From Eubacteriales bacterium (GTDB lineage: Bacteria; Bacillota_A; Clostridia; Lachnospirales; Lachnospiraceae): a stretch of 23,911 nt of DNA. Where the stretch lies: the NCBI GenBank assembly GCA_030533315.1, contig JAUNJL010000014.1, positions 1 to 23,911 on the forward strand, given 5' to 3'. The notes under the pieces were generated by a model. The model was not told the origin of the DNA. It did no database searches and worked only from the letters and a program-made list of their open reading frames with translations. A program made the position numbers and the translations under genes. Shown here one piece after another: positions 15,401 to 22,473 of the stretch. Positions within the stretch are counted from its first letter, which is position 1. Each line of letters starts with the position of its first letter.

Positions 15401-18400
15401 GAACTTTTTTAATGCAGTCAATGAAATTTGGAATTTGGCCGTGTAATCGTTCTCCCGGCTCGGGAAACCGTCTTTCAGAAGCTCCTTTTTCAGGGGAAGA
15501 TTCACATACTTGATCGGCGGCGCACTTGTTGTGGCCATATCATCGTTGTACTTGATCTTCGCCGTGTTGGTCAGCTGAATCCCCTCTGGCCCTGTAAATA
15601 TGTTCGAATCTTTCAATTCCATCACATAATACAGACGGTACGCACAAGGATTGCTGTACATATCATAGCCCTGTGCAGGAATATACTGGCTCAGATCGAT
15701 GGTGAATGTCCCGTCGTCCACGATTTCGATACACCCTTCATCCACCCAGCACCGGTCCGCCGGCTCGCAGTCATAGAACCCTGACGGATCATTCCACTTA
15801 TTCCACACAAGATACACCTTGTCCTTGACCAGACGAAGCTCTTCGCTATGACAATCTGTGATGAACACCCCCTGGATTCCCACTCTGTTCGGATCCAGCC
15901 GGATGCAGTACCGATATCTCTCCCCAACGGATGTATTAGGGAGCTGCACATCATCGCACCAGTCATTATGCGTCGTATCATCGTCAAACCACTTTTCAAA
16001 TTCAATCTCTTCCGGGATCTTTGCAGTGGCCTCGCTGACAAGGCCAGAAAAGCCGACAGGGCTGAAAAGCTTCATCGTGTTGTATACCACGGTCAAGGCA
16101 GGCAGACTTTCCCTTCCTTCCCCCAGCAGCGCACTCCAGGTCTCGCCGTTCGCCCGCTGGTAGGGCGTCCTGTAGGTAACGCACACCTCATAGCCCTTAT
16201 CCTGAATGGGAAGCGCAGAATTTCTCTTATTCTCATCCAGCCCGGCCCCTGCATCCACCTGATCGCCAAAAAAGAGGCAATACTGATTGGCCTTTTCATC
16301 ATATTGCGCCACACATTTCAGAGGAGCCGTTTTTGTTCCCTCCTCCTCGATCAGAGCCGCTGACACATCTGTGAGCTTGATACACGTACCCCAATAGGTT
16401 TTACCATTGTTGTCCACCGGATGGACACAGGGATGATCCATTGCCCAGTAATTTCCGCCGCCGTTAGCCGGAACCTTTATACTGGCGCTCCACTCCATAT
16501 AATCCTCTGTTCGGTTTACGGCATTTTTTTCCAGGGAATAGTCCCGAATCCCCGGCAGCTCACCTCCAAACTCGCGCCAATGCTTCCAATTGTCCTCCAC
16601 CGTGTTTTTCACGGAGTATGTGGTCAGCAGAGCATCCTTCCAATCCCGATTCACAACAGAACTATAGGAAAACGTGTAGCTGTAGAACGCATTCTCGTTT
16701 CCTTCATACCCGTCCTCCGGGTGAGTCCCTATCTTGTACGACCATCTGGTGCTGCTCTCAAAGTCGATCGTAAACGTCTTGCCATCGGAACGGGTCACAA
16801 AAACGCATGTATCCGTATCGTAAAATACATTTCCATCCAGATCTTCCAGCGTGTCCTTTACTTCGCTGTCCTTCAAAGAAACTCCGGGAGGGGCGCTGTA
16901 GGTGAAAACCCACTTCATCTCGCACTTCTCATTGTCAAATGTCCCCTCCTTCACCAGCCAGTTATGCCTTGCGTATTCGCGATAGTAATCCTCCCCAACG
17001 TCAACCTCCACTTCATTTTCATTCTTTCCCTCTTTATCGGTGGTGACCTTGGCACTGTTCTTGGCAGAAACCAGCTTTCCTCCTGTTTTTATGATTTCCA
17101 TTGCGTCAGGTGTAAGGATCGCCTGATAAGTCATGGACACCGTCTGCCCCGGACTGAGATCCTCTGCCGAAACGCTGAAGCTGCGGTCCGCATCCAGTTC
17201 CCCGATCCTGCCGCTTTTTACAGCCCCCGGTTTGTCAGGCTCATACCGCAATTCATATGCTCCATCACCCAGAAGCTGGAGCTGCGCTCCCAGCCTGTCC
17301 GTGAGCTTCACACCCGTCGCAGTTCCGCTAAGGGCCGTTCCCTTGATGGTAAAGGTAAATGTCCCGGCCTCAGGATCAAAAACATAGGTTTTTTCCGTCT
17401 TCAGAGTCACTTTATTGTCAAGCTGCACCGTAAGGTTGACAGCCAGTCCCGGAAACGGGATCTTGATCTCCGTCTGCTCCTCCGCATATTTCAGACCTGC
17501 CTCAAAAAAGAATGCTCCACTGATCAGGCCCGTATCTGATTTTGCATAAAATTCATCCGTAAAGGTGATGGTGACAAGGCCGTTTTTATCCACCGTATAG
17601 TTTCCCACTGTCTTTGTCTGATCAGAAGGATCCATAAGGGTGCCGCTCTCGTCCCAGTTCACCAGATAATCCTTGGGAAGCTGGTAAACCACCGTCTTCG
17701 CCAGCCTTTTCGCCCTGTTCACCCTCTCGTCAAAGGAAACCTTAAACCGGAACTTCTCGCCCTCGTAGGACTCATCATTGACAAAAACCTCCACATTCTT
17801 CACAAAATCCGCCAGCTGATCACTTTGCTCCGCCTCCTCAGAGCGCACCTGTACCTGCTCCGCATCTTCCAGATCCAGCTCAACCGGCACAGCCACGGTG
17901 GTCAGGGCCGCCCCTGTCACAGAAAAGCTGTCCTGTGTAAAGCCCATGGAGGTCACCTCTCCATTTTCGTTGGTGTTGATATAGTCCGTCACGATCTCGG
18001 CCCGGCCATCCTTCCGAATGTGTACCACGTCCTTATGGACGATCTTCCGCTCCGTTTCCAATGCCTGAAGGAGCTTGAACGACATCTCCACCTTTACGCT
18101 TCCAGCCTCCGGCTCCACACGGGAGCCGTCGGGGAGACAAAAATAAACATCATAAAGGACATACTCCACCTGGGCGTTTTCGTCTGTTCCTCCCAGCTGA
18201 GCCAAAAGCTGCCCCTCAATGACTGCCGCAGACTCCCGATGCCGCTCTGTCCCCGGTGCAATGTAGTCCGCTCTCAGCTCCGCAGCCTGGGGAAGAGCAG
18301 CCGTTTCCTGAGCCGCAGCCGTGACCCTCACCCGACTGTCCTCGTAGGCAAAGCTGGTCTTCGGTGTCTCCTTATCCTTTTCCTGTCCGTTCTCCTCTTC

Positions 18401-19108
18401 CTCCGGCTGAACCTGCTCCTCCTTCTCCGGCTGGGCCTGCTCCTCCTGTTCTGGGGCCGGGCTTTCTGTCTCCTCCATATCTGGGGCGGGAGTCACGCAC
18501 TCTTCTCCCTCCGGATCGGAAACGGTGTCCTCCTCTGTCTGAGACGCCTCACCCTCTGTCTCCGGAATCGGAGTCACGGTCCCCTCCTCTTCCGGCTTCG
18601 GAACAGCGGTTTCCTCTGCCTTCGCAGCGGGATCTATGGCCTGCTCCGCCTCCGGGCTGGGCGCCGCAGTCCCCTCCGGGACAGCATCCGTCTCCGGGAC
18701 GGGATTTATGGTCTCCCCGGCCTCCGGAGCCGGACTTGCAGTCTCCTCCGGAGTCACGGAAGGCTGTGTCTCTGCGTCCTGAGCAGGCTCCGTCTCCGGG
18801 GCCGGATCCGCCGCTGTCTCAGGATCCGCCGCCTCCTCCGCCGCTGGAGCTGCTTCCGTCTCCGATGACGGCGCTGCCCCAGCGTCCTGTGTATCCTCAG
18901 TTTCCTTTTTCTCATCAACCTGTATATCCGATGGCGCTGCCCCGTTTTCTGTCTGGGGAGCGGCAGCCTCTGTTTCCGTGGTCTGCGAGGCCTCTGCCGC
19001 CAGTGTCTGGAACCCAGATGAAGTAAGGATCATCGCCGAAGCCATGATCGCCGCAAAGGCTCTGCGGCAATTCCTAAATTTGCGTTTTCCAATGCCTTTC
19101 TTCAACAT
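12416..19108 (-). CDS. Giant LPXTG-like wall-anchored surface protein with SpaA/Cna-B and FctA-like domains
   Basis: The product has 2230 residues from the ATG at 19108, which has GGGAGG seven bases upstream; an ATG five codons earlier overlaps that site. A signal peptide covers about 1-38. An acidic stalk rich in Pro, Glu, Thr and Ala covers about 41-250, and large beta-rich adhesin-like regions I cannot name cover about 255-1340. A Cna-B/SpaA domain follows at about 1347-1450 (Lys in VYKYD, Glu in VETKAPDGY). Two FctA/T-antigen-like domains lie at about 1470-1715, two tandem SpaA domains at about 1713-1905 (KVE/KVD Lys with KETSAPNGY and REISGPAGY), and two further pilin-type beta domains at about 1910-2145. 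A second acidic stalk leads to SPQTG (2195-2199), a hydrophobic helix and an Arg tail. Intramolecular isopeptide bonds are expected. No sortase is in the window. Likely an adhesin or pilin-like protein. Confidence 0.9.
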   Translation of the reverse strand: MLKKGIGKRKFRNCRRAFAAIMASAMILTSSGFQTLAAEASQTTETEAAAPQTENGAAPSDIQVDEKKETEDTQDAGAAPSSETEAAPAAEEAADPETAADPAPETEPAQDAETQPSVTPEETASPAPEAGETINPVPETDAVPEGTAAPSPEAEQAIDPAAKAEETAVPKPEEEGTVTPIPETEGEASQTEEDTVSDPEGEECVTPAPDMEETESPAPEQEEQAQPEKEEQVQPEEEENGQEKDKETPKTSFAYEDSRVRVTAAAQETAALPQAAELRADYIAPGTERHRESAAVIEGQLLAQLGGTDENAQVEYVLYDVYFCLPDGSRVEPEAGSVKVEMSFKLLQALETERKIVHKDVVHIRKDGRAEIVTDYINTNENGEVTSMGFTQDSFSVTGAALTTVAVPVELDLEDAEQVQVRSEEAEQSDQLADFVKNVEVFVNDESYEGEKFRFKVSFDERVNRAKRLAKTVVYQLPKDYLVNWDESGTLMDPSDQTKTVGNYTVDKNGLVTITFTDEFYAKSDTGLISGAFFFEAGLKYAEEQTEIKIPFPGLAVNLTVQLDNKVTLKTEKTYVFDPEAGTFTFTIKGTALSGTATGVKLTDRLGAQLQLLGDGAYELRYEPDKPGAVKSGRIGELDADRSFSVSAEDLSPGQTVSMTYQAILTPDAMEIIKTGGKLVSAKNSAKVTTDKEGKNENEVEVDVGEDYYREYARHNWLVKEGTFDNEKCEMKWVFTYSAPPGVSLKDSEVKDTLEDLDGNVFYDTDTCVFVTRSDGKTFTIDFESSTRWSYKIGTHPEDGYEGNENAFYSYTFSYSSVVNRDWKDALLTTYSVKNTVEDNWKHWREFGGELPGIRDYSLEKNAVNRTEDYMEWSASIKVPANGGGNYWAMDHPCVHPVDNNGKTYWGTCIKLTDVSAALIEEEGTKTAPLKCVAQYDEKANQYCLFFGDQVDAGAGLDENKRNSALPIQDKGYEVCVTYRTPYQRANGETWSALLGEGRESLPALTVVYNTMKLFSPVGFSGLVSEATAKIPEEIEFEKWFDDDTTHNDWCDDVQLPNTSVGERYRYCIRLDPNRVGIQGVFITDCHSEELRLVKDKVYLVWNKWNDPSGFYDCEPADRCWVDEGCIEIVDDGTFTIDLSQYIPAQGYDMYSNPCAYRLYYVMELKDSNIFTGPEGIQLTNTAKIKYNDDMATTSAPPIKYVNLPLKKELLKDGFPSRENDYTAKFQISLTALKKFIDEETRQLIIRDVRENLDLRLDTIQVTENDVPLGRDRIRLILTGNGLDIIVFNAVENAQYDVTYDAVVKGAWGEEVEFSNTASVPGGEECSDAIEQAIEKTQDSNGTAQTAEYSVQVYKYDESNTAAALGGARFDLYRVNEKGTKCLRKDLETNKEGKFDAPVQLKYADDKEVLEAYVQYYLVETKAPDGYVKNSEPIYFYFDDGTQEDVTGLQGLDLSSAPYTLYVANQGEAGVELKAEKSFNVKYPEAGFAFLLTGKGNAPMPDGADENGKTVRLTQDGEVSFGAIDYERAGDYDYEIREVIPWEKDRIPGLTYDEKVYEIRVHVDADMEATVYSRVKGQGNYEQETTEDHVYGFANRAKVSASIEAVKTLTGRKLKEGEFKFRLEAVGNAPMPAVSLAENGADGSFSFGPMDYTEAGTYQYILKEVVNSGDAATQYDLSEKPVTVEVTDNGEGALSAKVVYPEGMSRATFVNKNRVVSIAKVEAGKMLRLEGAHLQLLDSTAKIIKEWDSTKEIHQITGLKPGVYTLKETSAPNGYMVAAETRFELKDDGTVNAMTTAMDENGVLLVKDEKTKVSIRKVDIADRKPLAGAHLQILEAGGAVVADWTSAEEDYLVEGLKTETAYTLREISGPAGYGLAEDTVFQLRKDGTVDLEKTSTASENGVLLVEDKRIQTADTSVTVVKTVSLDGMPLMAQGFSFYVALYYDKECTRMAAPIQEIRMENASSTEVTFDNLEVGRAYYVGECDASGRVIYSGEIEGVTTYQAKFTGTNGNYVVTTEGGNTRVALDNQMAEMPNGFYVEGQLHVTKKLLGKDGSPKKSREVFYAGVFEDPDHTKLSSVVVNNILKLDLAGGSEAEAATSVMLPDKDSTEVLYVTEVDEKGTPVSSDPGFAYRVTVKGDAPVIDGENLEAGVVITNQEIEEEIETEEETEEKEETETPETKSTVTPTPVPERTGNSPQTGDGSPILPAAAALVISGLVILLLLYRRYRRRA

Positions 19109-19304
19109 ATGCTTTCCTCCCATTCATTTCTAAAAGAATGTCCTTCTTTTCATGCCCTGCTGTCTTCAGTCCCGCGCCGACATTTCTTCGTCCTCGGACA
19201 GATCCTTCCTCCGTGAAAAATCGATGCGAGAAACTGTCCCCTACTGTCAGAAACAAACGGTAAATACAACAGCGATTTCTATTGGACCAAATCCATCCGT
19301 GATT
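19109..19304 (-). other. Long leader of the surface protein gene
   Basis: About 190 bases lie between the predicted start of transcription and the ATG. I see no known riboswitch. A 60-codon frame (from 19256) overlaps the start of the surface protein in another frame, but it shows no recognisable protein character and is probably not translated. Confidence 0.4.
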
Positions 19305-19333
19305 ATTATATATGGATGGACATCAACTTTCAA
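19305..19333 (-). promoter_or_regulatory. Promoter of the giant surface protein gene
   Basis: On the minus strand TTGAAA (19328-19333) and TATAAT (19305-19310) have a 17-base spacer. The leader is about 190 bases long. The -10 is enclosed by an inverted repeat TCCATCC (19292-19298)/GGATGGA (19314-19320), a candidate operator. AAAGTTGAT (19322-19330 read leftward) fits the LytTR half-site pattern and overlaps the -35. Confidence 0.65.
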
Positions 19334-19340
19334 TATAGTT

Positions 19341-19383
19341 TTCGTGAATGGATCTTTTTCGTCAACTTTCTTTCGTTCACGAA
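19341..19383. promoter_or_regulatory. Inverted repeat between divergent surface protein and LytTR genes
   Basis: TTCGTGAA (19341-19348) and TTCACGAA (19376-19383) form an 8-bp inverted repeat with a 27-base centre. It lies between the leftward promoter (19305-19333) and the rightward -10 (19434-19439). TCAACTTTC occurs at both 19323-19331 and 19362-19370. The arrangement suggests binding sites for a regulator of both genes, plausibly the LytTR protein itself. Confidence 0.45.
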
Positions 19384-19410
19384 TATATATCCACTATTTG
19401 CGAATTTGTT

Positions 19411-19439
19411 CTGGTATTTCTGCGGAAATCTGGTATAAT
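19411..19439 (+). promoter_or_regulatory. Probable promoter of the LytTR gene
   Basis: TATAAT (19434-19439) is perfect, but no good -35 lies 16-18 bases upstream; the best is TGGTAT (19412-19417). ATTTC-TGCG-GAAAT forms a small palindrome in the spacer. A weak -35 is typical of a promoter that needs an activator. The leader is about 100 bases. Confidence 0.45.
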
Positions 19440-19543
19440 AAGCGGTAGCCATTTTACATTTTTTCCCGTTATTTCCATTTCAGAAGCCCCCTTCTGCATA
19501 AATGGACGTCGATTATGAATCATTATAACAGGAGGTATTTGTC

Positions 19544-20296
19544 TTGACCCCCAAAGCATCGAAATATATCCGGCTGACCGTCAACCGTCAGGAAAAGGCC
19601 ATCCGTGTCAACGATATCATTTATGCGCAGGTCACAGATAAGCTTTGTGATATTTATCTCGTCGGCCATGCCCCGTACCATCTTTTCATCACCATCTCTT
19701 CCCTGAAGGCCATGCTGCCCTCAGAGGATTTCCTTCAGATCAGCCGCAACTGCCTGATCTCCATGAGCCATATGGAAAACATCGATTCTGCCTACATCCT
19801 GCTCCGGGACGGCACGAGGCTGCCCTACAGCCACCGCCAGAAAAACGTGATCCTGGGCGCTTTTCAGCAGTATCTCTCCAAGCAGGCTCAGAAGAGGGAC
19901 CGGTCCGTATGGAAGATCAATCTGGGAGAGGAGTTTCGGTGTTACGATCACTGCCCCTTTCCTTTTTCTATCATTGAGGTCAGCCTGGATCTCTACACCG
20001 GCCAATCAGAATATTATTTCCGATATGCCAATGAGGCGCTGGCCGCCTTGATCCAGAAGCCCTTACATATGCTGGTCAACGTCCCCTTTTTCACTGCCAT
20101 TCCAGAGGCAGATCCCATGTGGCGGCAAATTTTTTCCCAGTGCTCCGAAAAGGGAGAGGTCAACGACACCCGGATCAGCAGCTCCATAAGCGGGCATCCC
20201 CTGCGGGTGCTGTCCTATCAGCCTCATTTCGGCTTCTGCGCCAGCCTGATCCTGGAGGAACACATGGAACAGCAGCAGCCGCAGCTGTTCCTGTAG
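19544..20296 (+). CDS. LytTR-type transcriptional regulator with C-terminal PAS-like sensor domain
   Basis: The 250-residue product starts with TTG; AGGAGG lies eight bases upstream and no closer ATG exists in frame. The N-terminal 110 residues form a LytTR DNA-binding domain. It begins YIRLTVNRQEKAIRVNDIIYAQ, continues with a strand/helix part including LFITISSLKAML and FLQISRNCLIS, and ends in LPYSHRQKNVILGAFQQYL. There is no response-regulator receiver domain. The C-terminal 120 residues (about 125-240) look PAS-like (YYFRYANEALAALIQ, then GHPLRVLSYQPHFGF), so the protein may sense a ligand directly. LytTR regulators often control surface and virulence genes. It is divergent from the giant surface protein gene and is its best candidate regulator. 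DNA-binding domain confident; sensor domain inferred. Confidence 0.8.
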   Translation: MTPKASKYIRLTVNRQEKAIRVNDIIYAQVTDKLCDIYLVGHAPYHLFITISSLKAMLPSEDFLQISRNCLISMSHMENIDSAYILLRDGTRLPYSHRQKNVILGAFQQYLSKQAQKRDRSVWKINLGEEFRCYDHCPFPFSIIEVSLDLYTGQSEYYFRYANEALAALIQKPLHMLVNVPFFTAIPEADPMWRQIFSQCSEKGEVNDTRISSSISGHPLRVLSYQPHFGFCASLILEEHMEQQQPQLFL

Positions 20297-20384
20297 ACTG
20301 CCTCAGAAAAAACTCCTACATACCGCCTAAGCAGCGGTGCGGACATGGTTCCCCCCAACAGATCTTCCATGAAAGGCATCAAAA

Positions 20385-20416
20385 AAGATTTCCTGTGTTT
20401 TATGTCAGGAAATCTT
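20385..20416. terminator. Terminator between convergent LytTR and tadA genes
   Basis: AAGATTTCCTG (20385-20395) pairs perfectly with CAGGAAATCTT (20406-20416), an 11-bp stem with a ten-base loop. Read leftward it ends in TTTTTT and so terminates tadA. Read rightward the tail is TCTTCGTTC, weaker but usable for the LytTR transcript. Confidence 0.75.
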
Positions 20417-20438
20417 CTTCGTTCTGCCTTTTGCCAGA

Positions 20439-20951
20439 TCATTTCACATCTTTTTCCAGCTCTTGCAGCTCCTTTATGCGTCTGTTTTCTTCCTTTTTCC
20501 TCTCCCGCAGCTCCCGAAAAAAATCCGACAGCATCCGAGAGCACTCCTCCTCCAAAACTCCCCGCACCACCTCCACCTTGTGGTTGAAGCCTTCCATTTC
20601 CAAAAGATTCAGCACCGACCCGGCGCAGCCGGCCTTGGGGTTCATGCTGCCAATGACCACCCGGTCGATCCGAGACTGTACCAGGGCCCCGGCGCACATC
20701 TGACAGGGCTCCAATGTCACATACATGGTGCAGCCCTCCAGACGCCAATCCCCCAGCTTCTTACTGGCCTTCCCAATGGCGTTCAGCTCCGCATGGGACA
20801 AGGTATTTTTGTCCGTGTTCCTCCGATTATAGCCTCTGGCAACGATCTTGTCCTGACAGACGATCACGCAGCCGATGGGCACCTCCTCCAGCGCCCGAGC
20901 CTTCCTTGCCTGCCGGATGGCCTCCTTCATGTAACGCTCCTGCTCCGTCAT
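20439..20951 (-). CDS. tadA: tRNA adenosine(34) deaminase TadA
   Basis: The 170-residue deaminase has the zinc motif HAE (53-55) with Pro-Cys-x-x-Cys at 82-86, preceded by VPIGCVIVCQDKIVARGYNRRNT. It converts A34 to inosine in tRNA-Arg(ACG), so the cell can read CGU/CGC/CGA. The C-terminus carries an extra Lys/Glu-rich helical tail (about 145-170). GGAGG lies six bases before the ATG, and a perfect promoter is 40 bases upstream. In many Firmicutes tadA is next to the SRP RNA and dnaX. Here about 9 kb with the surface protein, LytTR and flavodoxin genes separates them. Confidence 0.95.
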   Translation of the reverse strand: MTEQERYMKEAIRQARKARALEEVPIGCVIVCQDKIVARGYNRRNTDKNTLSHAELNAIGKASKKLGDWRLEGCTMYVTLEPCQMCAGALVQSRIDRVVIGSMNPKAGCAGSVLNLLEMEGFNHKVEVVRGVLEEECSRMLSDFFRELRERKKEENRRIKELQELEKDVK

Positions 20952-20992
20952 TTCCTGCCTCCCACGCCTTCCATATCCAGATTTCTCCTGTC

Positions 20993-21021
20993 ATTATAGG
21001 TGGGCAAAACCTCTTTGTCAA
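20993..21021 (-). promoter_or_regulatory. Promoter of tadA
   Basis: On the minus strand TTGACA (21016-21021) and TATAAT (20993-20998) have a 17-base spacer. This perfect vegetative promoter lies in the 180-base gap downstream of the AraC-type gene, so tadA is transcribed independently of it. Confidence 0.85.
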
Positions 21022-21131
21022 TCGCAGCCGCCCCTTTTTCCTCCGCCGTCCCGGCAAAAAGCGCAGCCATGCAGCCGCCAAAGCGTCTTTCCTTTCGTAC
21101 CTCCGCTCCCAGATATGCCATGGTTCCCGCC

Positions 21132-22013
21132 TTATACAGAGGTTTCCTTTTCCCTGGCCCTGTACAGGGAGGGAGTGGCCCCCGCGGACTCCCGAAATAC
21201 CTTCGCAAAGTAGGCTGGGCTGGAAAAGCCGGTACCGTATGCGATCTGGGTGATGGACATCTCGGTGGTCTTGAGAAGCTGCTTTGCCATTTCCACCCGA
21301 TGATCCAGAAGGTACTCCATGGGCGTCTTGTGAATACACTCCCGGAAGCATCGCAGGCACTCCCGGGGACTGACGGAGGCTTCGGCCGCCAGTTCCTCCA
21401 GAGTGATCTTTTTGTCATAATTTTTCTGGATGTAAGCAAGCATGACCTGGAGCCTTTCCTGGCTGGCCAGGCTGACCCGGGGACGGCTAAAGCTTCGGCC
21501 TTTGATCTCCTCCCCCAGAAGGATCCAGATCTCTCCCAGGAGATTTCGGGTCTGGAACTCCACGTCCTCCTGGGCCTGCAATACAGACAGGGCATGTATT
21601 TTTTTCAGCAGCTCCTTTTCCCTCGTGGTCCTCCCCCGGATCTCCACGATGTCGATCTTTCGGTCCTGAAGCACAGGCGCCATGTATTTCGTCTCAAAAA
21701 TACTCTTAAAATGTCCCCCCAAAAGAACCCAATGAAACAGATGAGACTCCAAAACGCAGCTTTCTCCATTTCGGCTCATGGAGGAGAGAACGTTGGTGTT
21801 CATGAAAAAACCCTGGCCCTTCTCAAATTGGTGATCCTTCTCCGCCGTGGTCACGGTCAGGCTTCCCTGCAAAACATAGCCCAGCTCCAGCTCCTCGTGC
21901 CAGTGCCAGGGAATCCTTGTTTTTTTCATGTCTACGTAGTGATAAGCGTAGGGGTATTCCAGGGTGATCCCTTCCACCGCTTCCTGCCGGTTCTCCTTTA
22001 CCTGTATCCGCAT
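21132..22013 (-). CDS. AraC family transcriptional regulator with cupin sensor domain
   Basis: The 293-residue protein has an N-terminal cupin-like ligand domain (about 15-110, including WHWHEELELGYVLQGSL and FEKGQGFFMNTN). Its C-terminal AraC double helix-turn-helix covers about 190-285, with DKKITLEELAAEASVSPRECL and MSITQIAYGTGFSSPAYFAKVF as the two recognition units. Proteins of this layout usually sense a sugar or other small molecule and regulate a nearby transport or catabolic gene; no such gene adjoins it here. The start at 22013 has GGAG five bases upstream. The in-frame extension to 22094 passes through AT-rich promoter-like DNA. The next gene downstream, tadA, has its own promoter. 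Confidence 0.88.
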   Translation of the reverse strand: MRIQVKENRQEAVEGITLEYPYAYHYVDMKKTRIPWHWHEELELGYVLQGSLTVTTAEKDHQFEKGQGFFMNTNVLSSMSRNGESCVLESHLFHWVLLGGHFKSIFETKYMAPVLQDRKIDIVEIRGRTTREKELLKKIHALSVLQAQEDVEFQTRNLLGEIWILLGEEIKGRSFSRPRVSLASQERLQVMLAYIQKNYDKKITLEELAAEASVSPRECLRCFRECIHKTPMEYLLDHRVEMAKQLLKTTEMSITQIAYGTGFSSPAYFAKVFRESAGATPSLYRAREKETSV

Positions 22014-22180
22014 GTCGTCTCCTTTCTTATATTTTTCTCTTTTTTGGGCGCTATTTTTATATAATATGTCTGTTTCTCTATATTTTAATCCCAACTTATT
22101 TTATATAATCATATCAGAGAAAAGAGATGAGGTAAACACGGTTTTTCAACGATCTACCGACTTTTGAAAGGGTGGTTTTT
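22014..22180. other. AT-rich divergent intergenic region
   Basis: This A/T-rich gap separates the AraC-type gene from the small rightward frames. On the minus strand TTAAAA (22083-22088) and TATTAT (22061-22066) with 16 bases between could be the araC-type promoter. On the plus strand TATAAT (22104-22109) lies at a suitable distance for the small frames but lacks a good -35. Both assignments are weak. Confidence 0.35.
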
Positions 22181-22366
22181 ATGATCTACGAAACCTTTCA
22201 CACACTAAGGGCATTCGCGGAACAGCACCCGGAACAATTTTCCCGAATCACGGAAAAAGAGTTTCCTGCTGCCGCACACAAAATTTTAAAGGAGGTGGAA
22301 CTTCATGAGCGTATTCATCATTCTGACTGCAATCCTGGCTTTCGTCATGAGTATCTGCTATATTGA
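22181..22366 (+). CDS. Hypothetical small protein, 61 residues
   Basis: I do not recognise this frame. The ATG at 22181 has AAAGGGTGG five bases upstream. The N-terminal 40 residues are a plausible amphipathic, charged helical segment (MIYETFHTLRAF, then ITEKEFPAAAHKILKEVELHE). The last 20 residues overlap the next small frame and look less protein-like, with several His and an aromatic end. A GTG three codons upstream is an alternative start but overlaps the ribosome site. It may be translated to couple the following 29-residue frame, or may be a real small protein. Not confident. Confidence 0.45.
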   Translation: MIYETFHTLRAFAEQHPEQFSRITEKEFPAAAHKILKEVELHERIHHSDCNPGFRHEYLLY

Positions 22367-22394
22367 GGGGAAGGGCTCTGTTCACGACTCGTAA
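22305..22394 (+). CDS. Hypothetical 29-residue single-pass membrane peptide
   Basis: This frame lies in another register inside the end of the 61-residue frame. The ribosome site is close to ideal: AAAGGAGGTG eight bases before the ATG. The peptide is MSVFIILTAILAFVMSICY followed by a short polar tail with Glu, Gly, Lys, His and Asp. That is one hydrophobic helix of 19 residues, typical of small membrane regulators or type I toxin-like peptides. An inverted repeat GTTCACG/CGTGAAC (22380-22386 and 22426-22432) spans its stop codon. No homologue is recognised. The strong ribosome site is the best evidence that it is translated. Confidence 0.45.
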   Translation: MSVFIILTAILAFVMSICYIEGKGSVHDS

Positions 22395-22473
22395 CTCACA
22401 TTTCCCGGGGATCACAGTTCCGCTCCGTGAACGTCTGCCGGCATCGCCGGCCCCCACAAGCGCCATATAAGCG

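Noticed and set aside
12278..18868. Long rightward frames inside the surface protein gene
   Set aside because: They mirror the giant leftward gene. Their products are His/Leu/Arg-rich with no protein character and no ribosome site.
19074..19256. 60-codon leftward frame in the surface protein leader
   Set aside because: It overlaps the start of the surface protein in another frame, has no good ribosome site and no recognisable features.
20119..20999. Rightward frames over the end of the LytTR gene and over tadA
   Set aside because: They cross the terminator at 20385-20416 and are antisense to or out of frame with firm genes.
22248..22466. 72-codon leftward frame over the small rightward frames
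   Set aside because: No ribosome site, and it runs antisense to the two small frames, which have good ribosome sites.
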